Positions 51,215-51,408 of a DNA stretch of 51,408 bases are shown in pieces (positions within the stretch are counted from its first letter, which is position 1; every line of letters begins with the position of its first letter). Under the pieces are notes generated by a model, which was not told the DNA's origin, did no database searches, and saw nothing but the letters and a program-made list of their open reading frames with translations. A program made the translations under genes and the position numbers. The DNA is from an uncultured Lachnospiraceae bacterium. Lineage in GTDB: Bacteria > Bacillota > Clostridia > Lachnospirales > Lachnospiraceae. The DNA lies in assembly GCA_910580195.1 (NCBI GenBank), contig CAJTWA010000034.1:1-51408 (forward strand), in the 5' to 3' direction.

Positions 51215-51295
51215 CCTCCGCAGGTAACTAAATGAACCGCCCCGCTGCAAGCAACAGGGTATTGGATATGGGACCCGTGGAAGAATAAAGCAGGG

Positions 51296-51352
51296 GCATA
51301 TAGGATGCCGCAGTATCCCAAGTGGGAATTGCGGTATCCTGTATGCTTTTTT
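51296..51352 (+). terminator. Terminator of the riboflavin operon
   Basis: GCATATAGGATGCCGCAGT pairs imperfectly with ATTGCGGTATCCTGTATGC, with inner ATCCC/GGGA pairing, and TTTTTTATC follows. Confidence 0.8.
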
Positions 51353-51353
51353 A

Positions 51354-51408
51354 TCTTATAGGAAATACCGTGCTACTGTGAAGTGATGAAGTTTATGAAT
51401 TTCCTATA
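51354..51408. repeat. 60-bp palindromic repeat, copy 2 (cut by the window edge)
   Basis: TCTTATAGGAAATACCGTGC to GAATTTCCTATA matches the element at 29365-29424 with two substitutions (GCCACTG/GCTACTG and TTCATG/TTTATG). It directly follows the rib terminator. Confidence 0.85.

Overview
The window looks like chromosome of a Gram-positive anaerobe of the Clostridia, most likely Lachnospiraceae. Signs are strong AGGAGG-type ribosome sites, several TTG starts, sigma-A promoters, an FMN riboswitch, an EFR1-type ferredoxin, YesMN-like regulators beside a sugar ABC importer, an altronate dehydratase/tagaturonate reductase pair, and an ACT protein-homoserine dehydrogenase-PGM-like-aspartokinase cluster. 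No rRNA, tRNA, CRISPR array or phage module was seen.

Layout. 1-3.5 kb: a broken RelE/HigB-type toxin, a TetR regulator, a small membrane protein with repeat arrays on both sides, and an ISLre2-family insertion sequence. 3.6-9.9 kb: a large FMN/FAD/Fe-S enoate-reductase-like enzyme and a loose group of DNA repair genes (Vsr, O6-alkylguanine transferase, AlkD-like glycosylase) with yccF, an EFR1 ferredoxin and a small HTH protein. 10-19 kb: a minus-strand sugar operon (sensor kinase, response regulator, two permeases, GH43 glycosidase, binding protein). 19-24.5 kb: prfB with its programmed frameshift, a type I toxin/antisense RNA locus, and a YdjGHI-like trio (SPFH protein with zinc ribbons, TFIIB-type zinc-ribbon membrane protein, TPM-domain protein). 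24.5-29 kb: the threonine/lysine cluster. 29.4-34.1 kb: hexuronate catabolism (uxaC fragment, LacI regulator, uxaA, uxaB). 34-43 kb: small membrane or secreted proteins and a secreted type I pullulanase. 43.6-51.3 kb: tex, then a riboswitch-controlled riboflavin operon (ribU, ribD, ribE, ribBA, ribH).

How the genes work together. The YesMN-like pair probably senses a glycan product and controls its importer and GH43 enzyme. The LacI protein probably binds two matching 14-bp palindromes, one in its own promoter and one in the uxaA promoter. FMN levels should control the whole rib operon through transcription termination.

Most unusual are the non-coding features. Two copies of a roughly 200-nt element (about 11.7 and 26.3 kb) share a conserved core inside a long outer stem whose sequence differs between copies while pairing is kept, as expected of a structured and probably mobile RNA or DNA hairpin. 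Several genes are followed by degenerate tandem 'echoes' of their own 3' coding end: prfB with a 48-bp period, yccF with 54-55 bp, a DUF2752 gene with 30 bp, and a small membrane protein with 32-37 bp. A 60-bp palindrome truncates uxaC and recurs at the window's right edge, and two different MITE-like palindromes sit side by side inside the rib operon. The pullulanase signal peptide is interrupted by a one-base homopolymer frameshift.
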